Shown here: piece after piece, positions 35,511 through 44,744 of the stretch
How positions within the stretch are numbered: the stretch's first letter is position 1
Layout: each line of letters begins with the position of its first letter
DNA from: Vibrio porteresiae DSM 19223
Lineage (GTDB): Bacteria; Pseudomonadota; Gammaproteobacteria; Enterobacterales; Vibrionaceae
Assembly: GCF_024347055.1 (NCBI RefSeq)
Contig: NZ_AP024895.1
Location: 1,054,001 to 1,118,000, forward strand
Direction: 5' to 3'
DNA: 64,000 bases
Position numbers and translations under genes: made by a program
The notes under the pieces: generated by a model
Told to the model about the DNA's origin: nothing
Database searches by the model: none
The model's input: the letters and a program-made list of their open reading frames with translations, nothing else

Positions 35511-36812
35511 TTAAGACTGAGCCACAGGCGTGTGAATTTGATCAACGTGTTTGGCTTTGGTAATCATCGGTGTGATGGTTGAGCCTTGCACTATGATAGA
35601 GAACAGCACTACAGCATAGGTCATAAGCACGAAGATCTCTTTAAGTTCAACGTGGGCAATCGGTGTGGTTACACCTGAAGGAATTGCCATGGCCATAGCG
35701 AGCGCCAAGCCGCCACGTAGGCCGCCCCAAGTCAGAATTTTAACCGATTCAGAGTTATAGCTGCGGAAACGGTTAAAACACACGTAAGAGACGCGAACGC
35801 TCAAGTAACGAGCACAAAGCACCAATGGAATTGCAATCACGACTGCGATGAGGTCGATGCGGTGGAATGAGAAAGTCACCATGATCAAACCAATCAGCAG
35901 GAACAAAATCGCGTTGAGAAATTCGTCTGCCAATTCCCATAGGTGAGTAAGCTGGTATGACTCTTCTTCAGAAAGAATATTGCGGGTGATGTTACCTACG
36001 ATGATCCCTGCAACAACCATAGCGAGTGGGCCTGAAACGCCAAGATGTTCAGCCATTACGTAACCTGCGGTTGGAACCAACATGGTTAGGATAAGGCGCA
36101 TCAGGCTATCTGGAGTCACTTTGATAAGGAAGTGGAACAGGCCACCCAATACCGCCCCAAACAGCACACCACCCAGAGCTTCGTGCGCAAATAACTCAAC
36201 AGTCCCCATCACGGTTGGGGTGCTAGAACTAAAGGCAATTTGGAAAATGGTCACAAATACCACAAGACCAACACCGTCGTTAAACAGGGATTCACCTTCG
36301 ATCTGAATCGAAATACGTTGTGGCGCTTTCATCTTTTTCACGATAGCCAATACGGCGATTGGGTCAGTTGGAGAAATCAAAGCACCAAACAAGCAGCAGT
36401 AGATGAAGGAAATTGGAATGCCTACGTAACCGAAGATTGCCCACAGCGCGCCACCGATAAAGAAGGTCGAAAGAAGTGTTGCAATCAGTGCGAGGAAGGT
36501 GATTTCAAACTTCTGGTCTTTGAGATGATTCAAGTTGATGTTGAGTGCGCCACCAAAGAGCAAGAAACCCAATACACCTTTAAGCAAGAAATCATCAAAT
36601 TGAATGTTTTTCAACATAGTAACAAGTGGTTGCTCACTATTCGTTGAAAGAATACCAAAGTGGCTTAGGGTCAAAACGATCGCAGAAATCAGTACAGACC
36701 AACCTGTGATAGCGATGGTAGTTTGAAAACGGCCAAAACGATGGTTTATCAAAGAGATGATGATAGCCACTGCGGCAATCATACACACTGTGTCATAAAC
36801 AGACATAGACAA
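35511..36812 (-). CDS. nhaP: Na+/H+ (cation/proton) antiporter, CPA1/NhaP type
   Basis: 433 residues with about 12 hydrophobic helices. The ALISPTDPIAVLAIVKKM segment (TDP motif), the IEGESLFNDGVGLVVF segment with the conserved ND pair, and the late TWGGLRGGLALAMAM motif are CPA1 hallmarks. These exchangers expel Na+ or K+ in return for H+. Start at 36812, or two codons later. Ion preference cannot be read. Confidence 0.92.
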   Translation of the reverse strand: MSMSVYDTVCMIAAVAIIISLINHRFGRFQTTIAITGWSVLISAIVLTLSHFGILSTNSEQPLVTMLKNIQFDDFLLKGVLGFLLFGGALNINLNHLKDQKFEITFLALIATLLSTFFIGGALWAIFGYVGIPISFIYCCLFGALISPTDPIAVLAIVKKMKAPQRISIQIEGESLFNDGVGLVVFVTIFQIAFSSSTPTVMGTVELFAHEALGGVLFGAVLGGLFHFLIKVTPDSLMRLILTMLVPTAGYVMAEHLGVSGPLAMVVAGIIVGNITRNILSEEESYQLTHLWELADEFLNAILFLLIGLIMVTFSFHRIDLIAVVIAIPLVLCARYLSVRVSYVCFNRFRSYNSESVKILTWGGLRGGLALAMAMAIPSGVTTPIAHVELKEIFVLMTYAVVLFSIIVQGSTITPMITKAKHVDQIHTPVAQS

Positions 36813-36906
36813 TATACCCGGTAAGTAGACGTTAAGAGAGGTCTCTCAACGACAGTCGACAGGATAAAAAAGAGTCTATTTGGGTGAGAGATCTCGAGGA
36901 CGGCTA

Positions 36907-37056
36907 ATGTTGCCCAAAAATAACCATTTTGGCTATGGGTATTCGCTGAAAAAAGGAACGTTTGACGATTTAATGAACAAATATGACCAAAAAAAGCGGA
37001 ATTACATTATTTGTAACAATATAGATGTTGATAAAGTATTCATTGCTGATATGTGA
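36907..37056 (+). CDS. Candidate 49-residue small protein of unknown function
   Basis: The ATG at 36907 has a GAGG ribosome-binding site 7 bases upstream. The frame encodes 49 residues beginning MLPKNNHFGYGYSLKKGTF and ending FIADM, with a basic, Asn/Lys-rich composition and one cysteine. It lies in the 400-base gap between the antiporter and the NlpE-like gene, antisense to neither. I recognise no family. Support is the ribosome-binding site and protein-like composition only. Confidence 0.45.
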   Translation: MLPKNNHFGYGYSLKKGTFDDLMNKYDQKKRNYIICNNIDVDKVFIADM

Positions 37057-37115
37057 AGCAAAATTCACAACAGGATGCTGTGATTCAGCTTATAAGAAAG
37101 AATATTCATATTGAT

Positions 37116-37146
37116 AAAAACAAAAGCGCCAGCTTTCGCTGACGCT
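37116..37146 (-). terminator. Terminator of the NlpE-like lipoprotein gene
   Basis: On the minus strand AGCGTCAGC-GAAA-GCTGGCGCT (one mismatch) is followed by TTTGTTTTTATC. It lies about 65 bases after the gene's stop. Confidence 0.85.
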
Positions 37147-37211
37147 CATATTGATCTGATTTTGGTAGCGGATTGTCCATTATCCACTCATTTTTTTAGT
37201 GAAAATGTAAC

Positions 37212-37727
37212 TTATTGTTTATGCAGTTCGTATTGAGCAGCCATATCGCCTTCAACACGGTTACCAGCTGCATCCAGTTTGATCAACGCGCTGTCTTCAA
37301 TCGCGTATTGAGCTGGTTTACCTTTACCGTCATCTAGAGTGAGCTTAGTGCCCTCTGGATCCCACGCGAATTTACCTTCAGACTTCTGCTCTTTACCGTT
37401 TACTGTTTGAGTCATAGTAAAGCTTTGGTCAGCATTTAGAGTGATGGTGGTATCCACGGTTTTACCATCGGCTCCAGGAATAGCACCTTGGTATGTTCCT
37501 TGCCAATCGAGGTCTGCCGTCTGCTTTTGCAGAGGATCAACGGCGGTTGGCGCAGTGCCTTCAACGTTCGTAGTGATATCGCCGGAGGCGGCAGGGTTTG
37601 CATTTTGTTCTACTGAACCCGCGACAGGTTGTTGGTCGGTGGCTGTTGTGTCTGCTTTATCAGAGTTACCGTCACAGCCTGCCAAAATGATTGTTAGTGC
37701 ACTCAATGCAAAAATCGACTTTTTCAT
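37212..37727 (-). CDS. NlpE-like outer-membrane lipoprotein lacking the CXXC motif
   Basis: 171 residues. Signal peptide with lipobox LAGC (15-18), an Asp after the cysteine, then a Thr/Gln/Asn-rich linker to about residue 72. The globular part follows the NlpE N-terminal pattern (DWQGTYQGAIPGADGKTVDTTITLNADQSF). In typical NlpE the segment reads PCADCxG; here it is PGADG, so both cysteines are replaced by glycine at residues 85 and 88. NlpE senses copper and surface defects and signals to CpxA. GAAGGA precedes the ATG. Confidence 0.8.
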   Translation of the reverse strand: MKKSIFALSALTIILAGCDGNSDKADTTATDQQPVAGSVEQNANPAASGDITTNVEGTAPTAVDPLQKQTADLDWQGTYQGAIPGADGKTVDTTITLNADQSFTMTQTVNGKEQKSEGKFAWDPEGTKLTLDDGKGKPAQYAIEDSALIKLDAAGNRVEGDMAAQYELHKQ

Positions 37728-38044
37728 CGTATATTCCTTCTCAGTTTGCGATACAAACGGATGTCGTTGTTTTGTGGAGCTATTATTGAGCAGGGTTTTG
37801 TAAAGAGCGTCAGATGCTAGTCATCCTTTCGCTAACTGCTGTAAGAAGGCTGTCAGAAAATGGTTAAGTGTCAAAAACTTATACAGTTACGTCAATTCTG
37901 CTGCAATCGAAGTACCATTTTGGCATTGATAGCATAAATGAAGAGCTCTAAGAGCGGAGGCTCGCTTTATTGATTGCCTATCTCATGTGGTATTGCTAGT
38001 TTAGAGAAAAATTTTCTCTTTAAAGGTTATAAAAGAGGTTACAA
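37728..38044. other. Divergent intergenic region, NlpE-like / Lrp-type genes
   Basis: About 317 bases. It must contain both divergent promoters. No small gene, palindrome or terminator that I can support; AGAGG before 38045 is the regulator's ribosome-binding site. Confidence 0.5.
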
Positions 38045-38503
38045 ATGGAACTCGATCCCATTGATCGTCAATTGCTGGCGATGTTACAGGCTAATGGCAA
38101 TATCTCTCTGAATGAATTGGCTGAGGCGGTTAATCTCACCACCACGCCGTGCTGGAAACGTCTGAAGAAGCTAGAAGACTCAGGCATCATCAAAAAGCGT
38201 GTGGCTCTTTTGGATGCGGATAAACTTGGCCTCTCTTTTATCGCCTTTGTGATGATCAAAACGAATGACCACTCCCATGAATGGTATCGTCGATTTGTGA
38301 AAGTGGTTGAGGAGTTTCCTGAGGTAATGGAGTTTTATCGTATGGCGGGGGAATATGACTATATGATGAAAGTATTAGCCAAAGATATGAAAAACTTCGA
38401 CGAGTTTTATAAAAAGTTAGTTAATAGTATCGATGGTATAAATAATGTTACATCTACATTTGCTATGGAATCGTTAAAATATACGACCGAATTACCTGTT
38501 TAA
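38045..38503 (+). CDS. Lrp/AsnC-family transcriptional regulator
   Basis: 152 residues. The N-terminal helix-turn-helix reads LDPIDRQLLAMLQANGNISLNELAEAVNLTTTPCWKRLKKLEDSGIIKK, followed by the RAM/ligand domain (FVMIKTNDHSHEWYRRF, AGEYDYMMKVLAKDMKNFDEFYKKL). Proteins of this kind sense amino acids and form octamers. It has AGAGG before the ATG. Target not identifiable, and the gene stands alone. Confidence 0.92.
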   Translation: MELDPIDRQLLAMLQANGNISLNELAEAVNLTTTPCWKRLKKLEDSGIIKKRVALLDADKLGLSFIAFVMIKTNDHSHEWYRRFVKVVEEFPEVMEFYRMAGEYDYMMKVLAKDMKNFDEFYKKLVNSIDGINNVTSTFAMESLKYTTELPV

Positions 38504-38755
38504 AATATCTATTTTGTCTCAATAATAAGAACGGTAAATGCAAGCATTTTCTTTACTAATTCTTATATTAATAATTTATAAGAATTGTCTGTATACAAAC
38601 AAAATCGTCTGTTAAAGCCGTTCAGATTATCACCTGATTTCTATATACTTTCTCGCCACATAACCAGGTTGTCTATTTAACACTCCGTTGGTCTCATCCC
38701 TAAAAGACCACAAGCAACCGGAATGCCATCCATCATAAATTTAAGGCTAATTATT

Positions 38756-40672
38756 ATGTCATTAGTTCATTCGTGGCTGCAAAACCGTTCTGTGGGATAT
38801 AAATTAGGATGCGGTTTTGGTTTAGTTATTCTGCTCTCTGTTATTGTGGCTTTTGCTGGAAACTACAGCTTAAAAATAGTCTCAAACCGCGGTGATAAAA
38901 TGGCCGCCTCTTACAATATAGATATGTTGTTATTAACAGCAAAATTGAGTTTCAATGATTATGTTGCTACCCGTAATCAAGCCAGTGCTGAAACAACATT
39001 AAATAACTTAAAAATGATGAAAAGTGAGCTGATCAAAGAGCGCTCGCTGTATGTTGATCAAGAAGATATTAATCAATTTGATTTTTCGATCAACAATTCC
39101 GATCTCTTGATTGAAAACATCCATAATCAGATTAACTCACTTAGTAAAAGTGACCAATTAAAAGCACAATTAGATCAAAGCTATGATGAGTTAGCCACTC
39201 AAGTGAAACGAATCTTTAGTGGTGTGGAGGGCGAAGACAGCAGTTTTTCAACCACGACTCGTGGCCAAGCATTAACCATCCTCTTTAATCTCAGTCATTA
39301 CCTGACCAAAACCGCGGTCTATGCCCACACATCTGAAGCCATGGATATTAGTCAAGATGTGGTTTTGAATGAACAAAGTCTGGCTTTAATTAACCAACTG
39401 CCTGCAATTGCGCGCTCCTTTTTTATGTCTGAAGGGCTAGAGCAAACTTTAAAAAGCTATGATCAAGAGCTCAAAGCACTCATCGAAGCCAATCGCCAAT
39501 ATAACGACTATGCCAAAACCGTTGAAACGAAAGGCTTTGAAATCATCAATAGCATTGGCAAATTGGTCGATTCGCAAAAAGTTAAACGCATAAAAGATAA
39601 AGAGAAAGCCGCTTATATTGCCACCTTGGTTGCCGCTGCTGCGGTCATTGTGGGTGTGCTGGCAGCTTGGCTTATCTGGCGCATGATTACTCAACCGCTA
39701 CATGAAACGGTTAAGATTGCACAGCGCATTGCTGATGGCGATCTTAGAGAAGCGGTGACCACTTCGCGCCTTGATGAACTCGGCACACTGCAAAATACCA
39801 TTGGTCATATGACCTCCATGCTCAATAACTTGATTGCCCAAATTGCGAGTCTTTCAGGCGAACTGAGTTCCGCTACCACCCAATACTCGCGCTCTTCGAA
39901 AGACAATAGCCAGCGCATGCAAAATCAGCAAAAAGAGAGTGAACAGGTTGCAACGGCGATGAACCAAATGAGCGCTACGGTTAATGAAGTGGCCCAGTAT
40001 GCGGAGCAGGCTTCTCATGCCACGCAGGAAGCGGGCAACGTCGTCGATAATGGGCACCATATCGTGCGTGATACAGCGGAGAAAATGCGCAATTTGGCGA
40101 CTAATATCAATAGCAGTGCTGCGGCGATGGAAGAGCTCAAGCGTCATAGCGATGATGTCGGCAATATTCTTGATGTGATTAACGGCGTGGCAGAGCAAAC
40201 CAACTTGTTAGCATTGAATGCGGCGATTGAAGCTGCGCGCGCTGGTGAGTCTGGTCGTGGTTTTGCGGTTGTTGCTGATGAAGTGCGCAATCTGGCGAGC
40301 CGCACACATCAATCAATTAAAGAGATCGAAACTTTGATTGGTCGTTTGCAAGAAGGGGCAGATCAATCCCTGCAAAGCATGCAGCAGAGCAAGGAGTATT
40401 CCGAAGCGACACTGGAGCGTTCTCACGATCTGCAACAAGCGTTTGATCAAATCAGTGCAGTGATTCGTCGTGTGCAAGATATGAGCGTTCAGATCGCGAC
40501 TTCGTCTGAAGAGCAAAGCTTAGTCTCTGATGACATTAGCCAGAGCATGGAACGCGTTAATGTGATCACTCAAGAAGTCGCAGAGCAAGCGTTAGAAGGC
40601 GAGCAGGGTATGCAATCTTTGTTACAACGTACCCAACAACTTCACGAGTTAACCACGCGATTTAAAATTTAA
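38756..40672 (+). CDS. Methyl-accepting chemotaxis protein (HBM-type sensor) 1
   Basis: 638 residues from ATG 38756 (MSLVHSWLQNRSVGYKLG); an upstream ATG at 38723 lacks homology to its paralogue. TM1 is about 22-42, a long helical periplasmic region of about 240 residues follows (helical bimodular, HBM, type), TM2 is about 294-315, then HAMP and the cytoplasmic signalling domain with the tip EQTNLLALNAAIEAARAGESGRGFAVVADEVR. HBM receptors often sense organic acids or polyamines. Its sister gene follows 530 bases downstream and has the same length. Confidence 0.92.
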   Translation: MSLVHSWLQNRSVGYKLGCGFGLVILLSVIVAFAGNYSLKIVSNRGDKMAASYNIDMLLLTAKLSFNDYVATRNQASAETTLNNLKMMKSELIKERSLYVDQEDINQFDFSINNSDLLIENIHNQINSLSKSDQLKAQLDQSYDELATQVKRIFSGVEGEDSSFSTTTRGQALTILFNLSHYLTKTAVYAHTSEAMDISQDVVLNEQSLALINQLPAIARSFFMSEGLEQTLKSYDQELKALIEANRQYNDYAKTVETKGFEIINSIGKLVDSQKVKRIKDKEKAAYIATLVAAAAVIVGVLAAWLIWRMITQPLHETVKIAQRIADGDLREAVTTSRLDELGTLQNTIGHMTSMLNNLIAQIASLSGELSSATTQYSRSSKDNSQRMQNQQKESEQVATAMNQMSATVNEVAQYAEQASHATQEAGNVVDNGHHIVRDTAEKMRNLATNINSSAAAMEELKRHSDDVGNILDVINGVAEQTNLLALNAAIEAARAGESGRGFAVVADEVRNLASRTHQSIKEIETLIGRLQEGADQSLQSMQQSKEYSEATLERSHDLQQAFDQISAVIRRVQDMSVQIATSSEEQSLVSDDISQSMERVNVITQEVAEQALEGEQGMQSLLQRTQQLHELTTRFKI

Positions 40673-41202
40673 TCTCTTTTGGGAGAGGCGAGAGCGCAAG
40701 ATGTTCACGCCACTCTTTTAGAGGATGATGCCAGGTCGACAGCAATGTCGGCCTTTTCTATTTTGGGTTGTTGGCGGTGAGGTTAGTGTTGATAGCGTAG
40801 GACGATATATGCCACTTGGTTGATAATTATGTCAGATTTTAATGAGATCTTGAGCCAAAAACCAAGATCCTCTTACTAACTTAATTCATATTCACTAAGC
40901 TCATGCAAAGGTACATTAATAATATAAATAACTAGAAAATAAATGTCAGACCACATTTTATATTATTGACTAAGCAAACATACGGAATATCGCATTATAT
41001 TAGCAAGAAATAATTAAGGTCATAATTAATATGAATCGTTTTTTACATAGTTATATAAACTGAACTAATTAATTTTCGATTGAATAGATGCAATTCGTTG
41101 TATAGTATTCACGCCTATTCCATATTCTTGTTATTTTATTTATCAGCATCCGTGTTGATAAATTTTGTCTATTTGAACGTGAGTCCTCTATAAGGTAGAA
41201 AA
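40673..41202. other. Intergenic region between the two chemoreceptor genes
   Basis: About 530 bases. AT-rich, most strongly from 40900. An imperfect hairpin near 40734-40757 (GTCGAC...GTCGGC) with following T's may terminate the first receptor gene. I see no coding potential and no recognised RNA. The promoter of the second receptor is expected in the last 150 bases. Confidence 0.45.
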
Positions 41203-43119
41203 ATGTCATCTTTGATCAAATTGATTGAAAACCTAACGGTAGGCAAAAAGCTCAGTTATGGTTTTGGTTTAGTGTTGCTATTAACTATCGTTGTTTCGGT
41301 TGCGGGGCATATGAGTATTACAAGCGTCAACCGTTCTGCAACTCAATTAAAAACTATTTCTGACCTTAACTCTCTGATCATTAGTGCAAAGGTGAACTTT
41401 ACTCTCTATCTCCTCAACGGTAAAAGTGACGACAAAGCGGCGGTATATCAGCAGTTAGATCAATTTAAAAATACCCTAACGGAAAACCAATCTCTGTTTA
41501 CATCAGAATCCGATTTGAAAATGATCAGTGAATTAATTTCAGGTACCCAAACATTGGTTAGCCAAATTGAAACGCTGATGAATTACAAAGATGGCATGGA
41601 GAAAGATGAGCAGGATTTAACGAACTTATCTAACCAAGCCTTAGATAAAGTTGCCAATGCGCTTACCCTACTTAATTCCGACGATATTAACTTAATCGAT
41701 AAAGACCGCAGCGCTGCAACCATTGCACTATTTAGCATTTCTCAATATATAAATGCAATTAACCAATTTGTGGATAATCCAAGTGCTGGCGTTGATGTGA
41801 ATAAATTGGATCAAGTGAAAGCAGGTTTAACCAATTTAAATGCGCTCTCTTTTATTGCAAAACGCAAATTAGGCTTAGATTACTTTAATCAGTTTATTAC
41901 CGATTTCGATAATAAAGCGAATGACTACCGCCATGCGTATCAACAATCGGCTGAAATCAACCAGAAAGTGGATCAGCAAGGTTTGGTCGTGATTGGCGGC
42001 GTTAGCTCCTTGGTTGAGCATTTATCTAAAGCGCAGCAATCTAAAGCGAGCCAAGCGCAATGGCTGATCATCATCATTGCTATTGGTGTATTGGTTGTTG
42101 GGACACTATCTGCGTGGTTGATAAGTCATGTGATAACTAAGCCACTGCACGATACGGTTGCTTACGCTCATGATGTAGCGGAAGGCAATTTGCAAGAGAT
42201 TGCCAAAACAACGCGTAAAGATGAATTGGGCTTATTGCAAAATAGCATGGCAACCATGAGTAGCATGCTTCGCCAGATGATTAATGAAATTATTGAGTTG
42301 GCAGAGCAGGTGTCGGCCGCGACCACACAAACATCGGTGCTCACCAAAAACACATCGCGCCGCATGTTGAGCCAGCAGCAAGAGAGCGAGCAAGTCAGCA
42401 CGGCGATGAATGAGATGACCGCGACAGTGCATGAAGTGGCGAAACATGCAGAGCATGCTTCTGTTTCGACTCAAGAAGCAGCACAAGTAGTGAAACATGG
42501 TCACGAGTTAGTGCATGAAACCGCGATTCAGATGCGTAGTCTGGTGGACAACATCAATCAAAGCTCTGTTTCGATGCAACAGCTCAAAGAGTGCAGTGAT
42601 GAGGTGGGTGACATCCTGGAAGTAATCAACACCGTGGCAGAGCAAACCAACTTGTTGGCGCTTAATGCGGCAATTGAAGCCGCTCGTGCCGGTGAATCTG
42701 GCCGTGGTTTTGCGGTGGTGGCTGATGAAGTGCGCAATTTGGCAAGTCGTACTCGTCAATCAATTCAAGAGGTTGAACACTTGATTGAACGCCTGCAAAA
42801 AGGGGCTGATGAGTCGTTACAGCTGATGAAAGCGAGCCAAAACTATTCAGAAAGTACGCTGCAGCGCTCACATGAGTTAACCGAATCTTTTGAACAAATC
42901 AGTTCGGTGATGGCGCAGGTTGAAGATATGGGCATTCAAATTGCCACTTCGTCAGAAGAGCAAAGTCTTGTGTCTGAAGAGATCAGTCGCAGCATGGTTA
43001 AAGTCAACGACATTACGCAACAATCGGCGCAAGATGCGACAGAAACCAGCGGTGCCATTGATTCGCTTGCCGAACAAGCTAAACAACTGCAAACCTTGAC
43101 TCGTCGCTTTTCGCTTTAA
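41203..43119 (+). CDS. Methyl-accepting chemotaxis protein (HBM-type sensor) 2
   Basis: 638 residues, a paralogue of the preceding receptor with the same domain order: TM1 about 20-40, HBM-type helical periplasmic domain, TM2 about 285-307, HAMP, and a signalling domain with the identical EQTNLLALNAAIEAARAGESGRGFAVVADEVR tip. The sensor domains are strongly diverged in sequence, so the ligands probably differ. The pair looks like an old tandem duplication. Confidence 0.92.
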   Translation: MSSLIKLIENLTVGKKLSYGFGLVLLLTIVVSVAGHMSITSVNRSATQLKTISDLNSLIISAKVNFTLYLLNGKSDDKAAVYQQLDQFKNTLTENQSLFTSESDLKMISELISGTQTLVSQIETLMNYKDGMEKDEQDLTNLSNQALDKVANALTLLNSDDINLIDKDRSAATIALFSISQYINAINQFVDNPSAGVDVNKLDQVKAGLTNLNALSFIAKRKLGLDYFNQFITDFDNKANDYRHAYQQSAEINQKVDQQGLVVIGGVSSLVEHLSKAQQSKASQAQWLIIIIAIGVLVVGTLSAWLISHVITKPLHDTVAYAHDVAEGNLQEIAKTTRKDELGLLQNSMATMSSMLRQMINEIIELAEQVSAATTQTSVLTKNTSRRMLSQQQESEQVSTAMNEMTATVHEVAKHAEHASVSTQEAAQVVKHGHELVHETAIQMRSLVDNINQSSVSMQQLKECSDEVGDILEVINTVAEQTNLLALNAAIEAARAGESGRGFAVVADEVRNLASRTRQSIQEVEHLIERLQKGADESLQLMKASQNYSESTLQRSHELTESFEQISSVMAQVEDMGIQIATSSEEQSLVSEEISRSMVKVNDITQQSAQDATETSGAIDSLAEQAKQLQTLTRRFSL

Positions 43120-43164
43120 GCACGGAATTTGCTGTTCCAGACCGAGATATTACTTCTATAAAAC

Positions 43165-43192
43165 AAAGGCCTAGCGAATATGCTAGGCCTTT
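43165..43192. terminator. Bidirectional terminator after the second chemoreceptor gene
   Basis: A perfect 11-base stem AAAGGCCTAGC / GCTAGGCCTTT with loop GAATAT and T-rich flanks. It also lies downstream of the leftward 37-residue gene. Confidence 0.88.
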
Positions 43193-43243
43193 GTCTTTAT
43201 CTGCAGATCAGTATATCCGAAGATCAGTTTATCCAAAGATCGG

Positions 43244-43357
43244 CTAACCAAAAATCAGTGCAATGAGAAAGACAACGACAAATAGCCCTGCAAACACTTT
43301 CAATAATGGCCCAATCTCAGGAGTTCCACCTGCTGGTGGTTTATTACAACAGCTCAT
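43244..43357 (-). CDS. 37-residue single-helix membrane peptide
   Basis: ATG at 43357 has a perfect AGGAGG ribosome-binding site 6 bases upstream. The peptide starts MSCCNKPPAGGTPEIGPLL and ends with a single hydrophobic helix (residues 18-36). The Cys-Cys pair at residues 3-4 and the PPAGG segment give it a distinctive N-terminus. It is too short for most automatic calls, but the ribosome-binding site, the helix and the terminator behind it support a real gene. Function unknown; I infer an inner-membrane location. Confidence 0.72.
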   Translation of the reverse strand: MSCCNKPPAGGTPEIGPLLKVFAGLFVVVFLIALIFG

Positions 43358-43420
43358 ACCGCCTCCTGTTTGTTTACGTTAAGGCCACTATAAAGGTTTC
43401 CCTAGGGACAAGGTAAAGCG

Positions 43421-44284
43421 TTACTTCTCTTTAAAACGCATCACCCCTTCTTGCACTGCTGACGCGACTAATGTGCCATCGCGAGTATAAATTTCGCCAC
43501 GCACTAGGCCGCGGCCACTCGATGCCGTTGGGCTTTCGATCGCAAACAGCAGCCAGTCATCAAGCTTAAACGGGCGGTGATACCAAATGGAGTGATCAAT
43601 GGTCGCAACCTGAAATTTCGGTGTCATCAAAGTGACGCCATGCGGCTGTAGCGCCGTCACCAAAAATCCCCAGTCCGATGCATAGGCAAGCAAGTATTGA
43701 TGAATTAATTGATCATCGGGAACCGGCCCGTTGGCTTTAATCCATAGGTATTGCTTAGGTTCGAGTTTTTCTGGCTTCAATGGATTAACCACAGTCACTG
43801 GGCGCACCTCAATTGGACGCTCGCCACAGAAGGTGCTTCTTAGTGGTTCCGGCAGCAAATGCGCAATTTTGGATGCGATTTGATTTTCTGAAGCAAAATT
43901 TTCGGGGCCAGGAATAGTGGGCATGCTGTTTTGATGTTCAAAGCCCTCAGCCGCTTGCTGATAAGACGCCGTCAGATAAAAAATGGAACGACCATTTTGT
44001 ATTGCTTTAACGCGGCGAGTACTGAAACTTTGCCCATCGCGTAGGGTTTCTACGTCGTAGACTATTGGTTTCTCTGGGTCACCAGGGTAGAGAAAATAGC
44101 TATGAAAAGAGTGCACGGTTCTTTGAGGATCAACCGTGTAACGAGCCGCAGAAAGTGCTTGTCCAATCACCTGACCGCCATACACCTGTGGCAAACCGAG
44201 ATTTTCACTCTGACCAATGAACGTATGGTCATCTTGAGGAGAAAGTTGCAGAAGGTTTAATAATTCAGAGAGCGCTTTACTCAT
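43421..44284 (-). CDS. tesB: Acyl-CoA thioesterase II TesB
   Basis: 287 residues with two hotdog folds. The N-terminal repeat has GLPQVYGGQVIGQALSAA and VHSFHSYFLYPGD; the C-terminal repeat has LLAYASDWGFLVTALQPHG and IDHSIWYHRPFKLDDWLLF, which carries the Asp of the active site. TesB hydrolyses medium- and long-chain acyl-CoAs in the cytosol. Confidence 0.95.
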   Translation of the reverse strand: MSKALSELLNLLQLSPQDDHTFIGQSENLGLPQVYGGQVIGQALSAARYTVDPQRTVHSFHSYFLYPGDPEKPIVYDVETLRDGQSFSTRRVKAIQNGRSIFYLTASYQQAAEGFEHQNSMPTIPGPENFASENQIASKIAHLLPEPLRSTFCGERPIEVRPVTVVNPLKPEKLEPKQYLWIKANGPVPDDQLIHQYLLAYASDWGFLVTALQPHGVTLMTPKFQVATIDHSIWYHRPFKLDDWLLFAIESPTASSGRGLVRGEIYTRDGTLVASAVQEGVMRFKEK

Positions 44285-44379
44285 GCGGATAACGATTCCT
44301 TTGTAACAAGATAACTTAACAGTACGTTACCGTAGTGGGTATAGGCAAGGGATTAGCACATTGTTATTCATTGGTCGGT

Positions 44380-44691
44380 TTATTCCTGCTCAGGATGCCA
44401 GCGATATTGACGCAAATTGATTTTCCCTTGCGGCGATACGGCGATGCCTTCTGCCACCAATTTCTCTTTTTGTCGTAAGAGATCGTCTCCCTGCAAAGAG
44501 ATGCGTCCTTGGCTATTAATGACGCGATGCCAAGGCAATTTTGAGCCTTCAGGTAGGCGACTGAGCGCTTTTCCTACATGCCGTGCATAGCCGGGAAAGC
44601 CCGCCATACGGGCGACCTCCCCATAAGTGGTTATACTACCTTCGGGTATTCTATCAATCACATAGAAGATCTGTGCTAAAAATTGATCCAT
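44380..44691 (-). CDS. atl: Alkyltransferase-like protein Atl (MGMT family)
   Basis: 103 residues. It resembles the DNA-binding domain of O6-alkylguanine-DNA alkyltransferase (GSITTYGEVARMAGFPGYARHVGKAL), but the active-site PCHR is replaced by PWHRVI, the signature of Atl proteins. These flip out O6-alkylguanines and flag them for nucleotide excision repair rather than repairing them directly. Confidence 0.93.
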   Translation of the reverse strand: MDQFLAQIFYVIDRIPEGSITTYGEVARMAGFPGYARHVGKALSRLPEGSKLPWHRVINSQGRISLQGDDLLRQKEKLVAEGIAVSPQGKINLRQYRWHPEQE

Positions 44692-44744
44692 ACTACTAGT
44701 GTCCTACTTATGAATGTGCCAAGGAAAGGTAAAGGGGGGATCAT

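Noticed and set aside
40680..41200. Small RNA between the chemoreceptor genes
   Set aside because: No clear promoter-terminator pair and only a weak hairpin.
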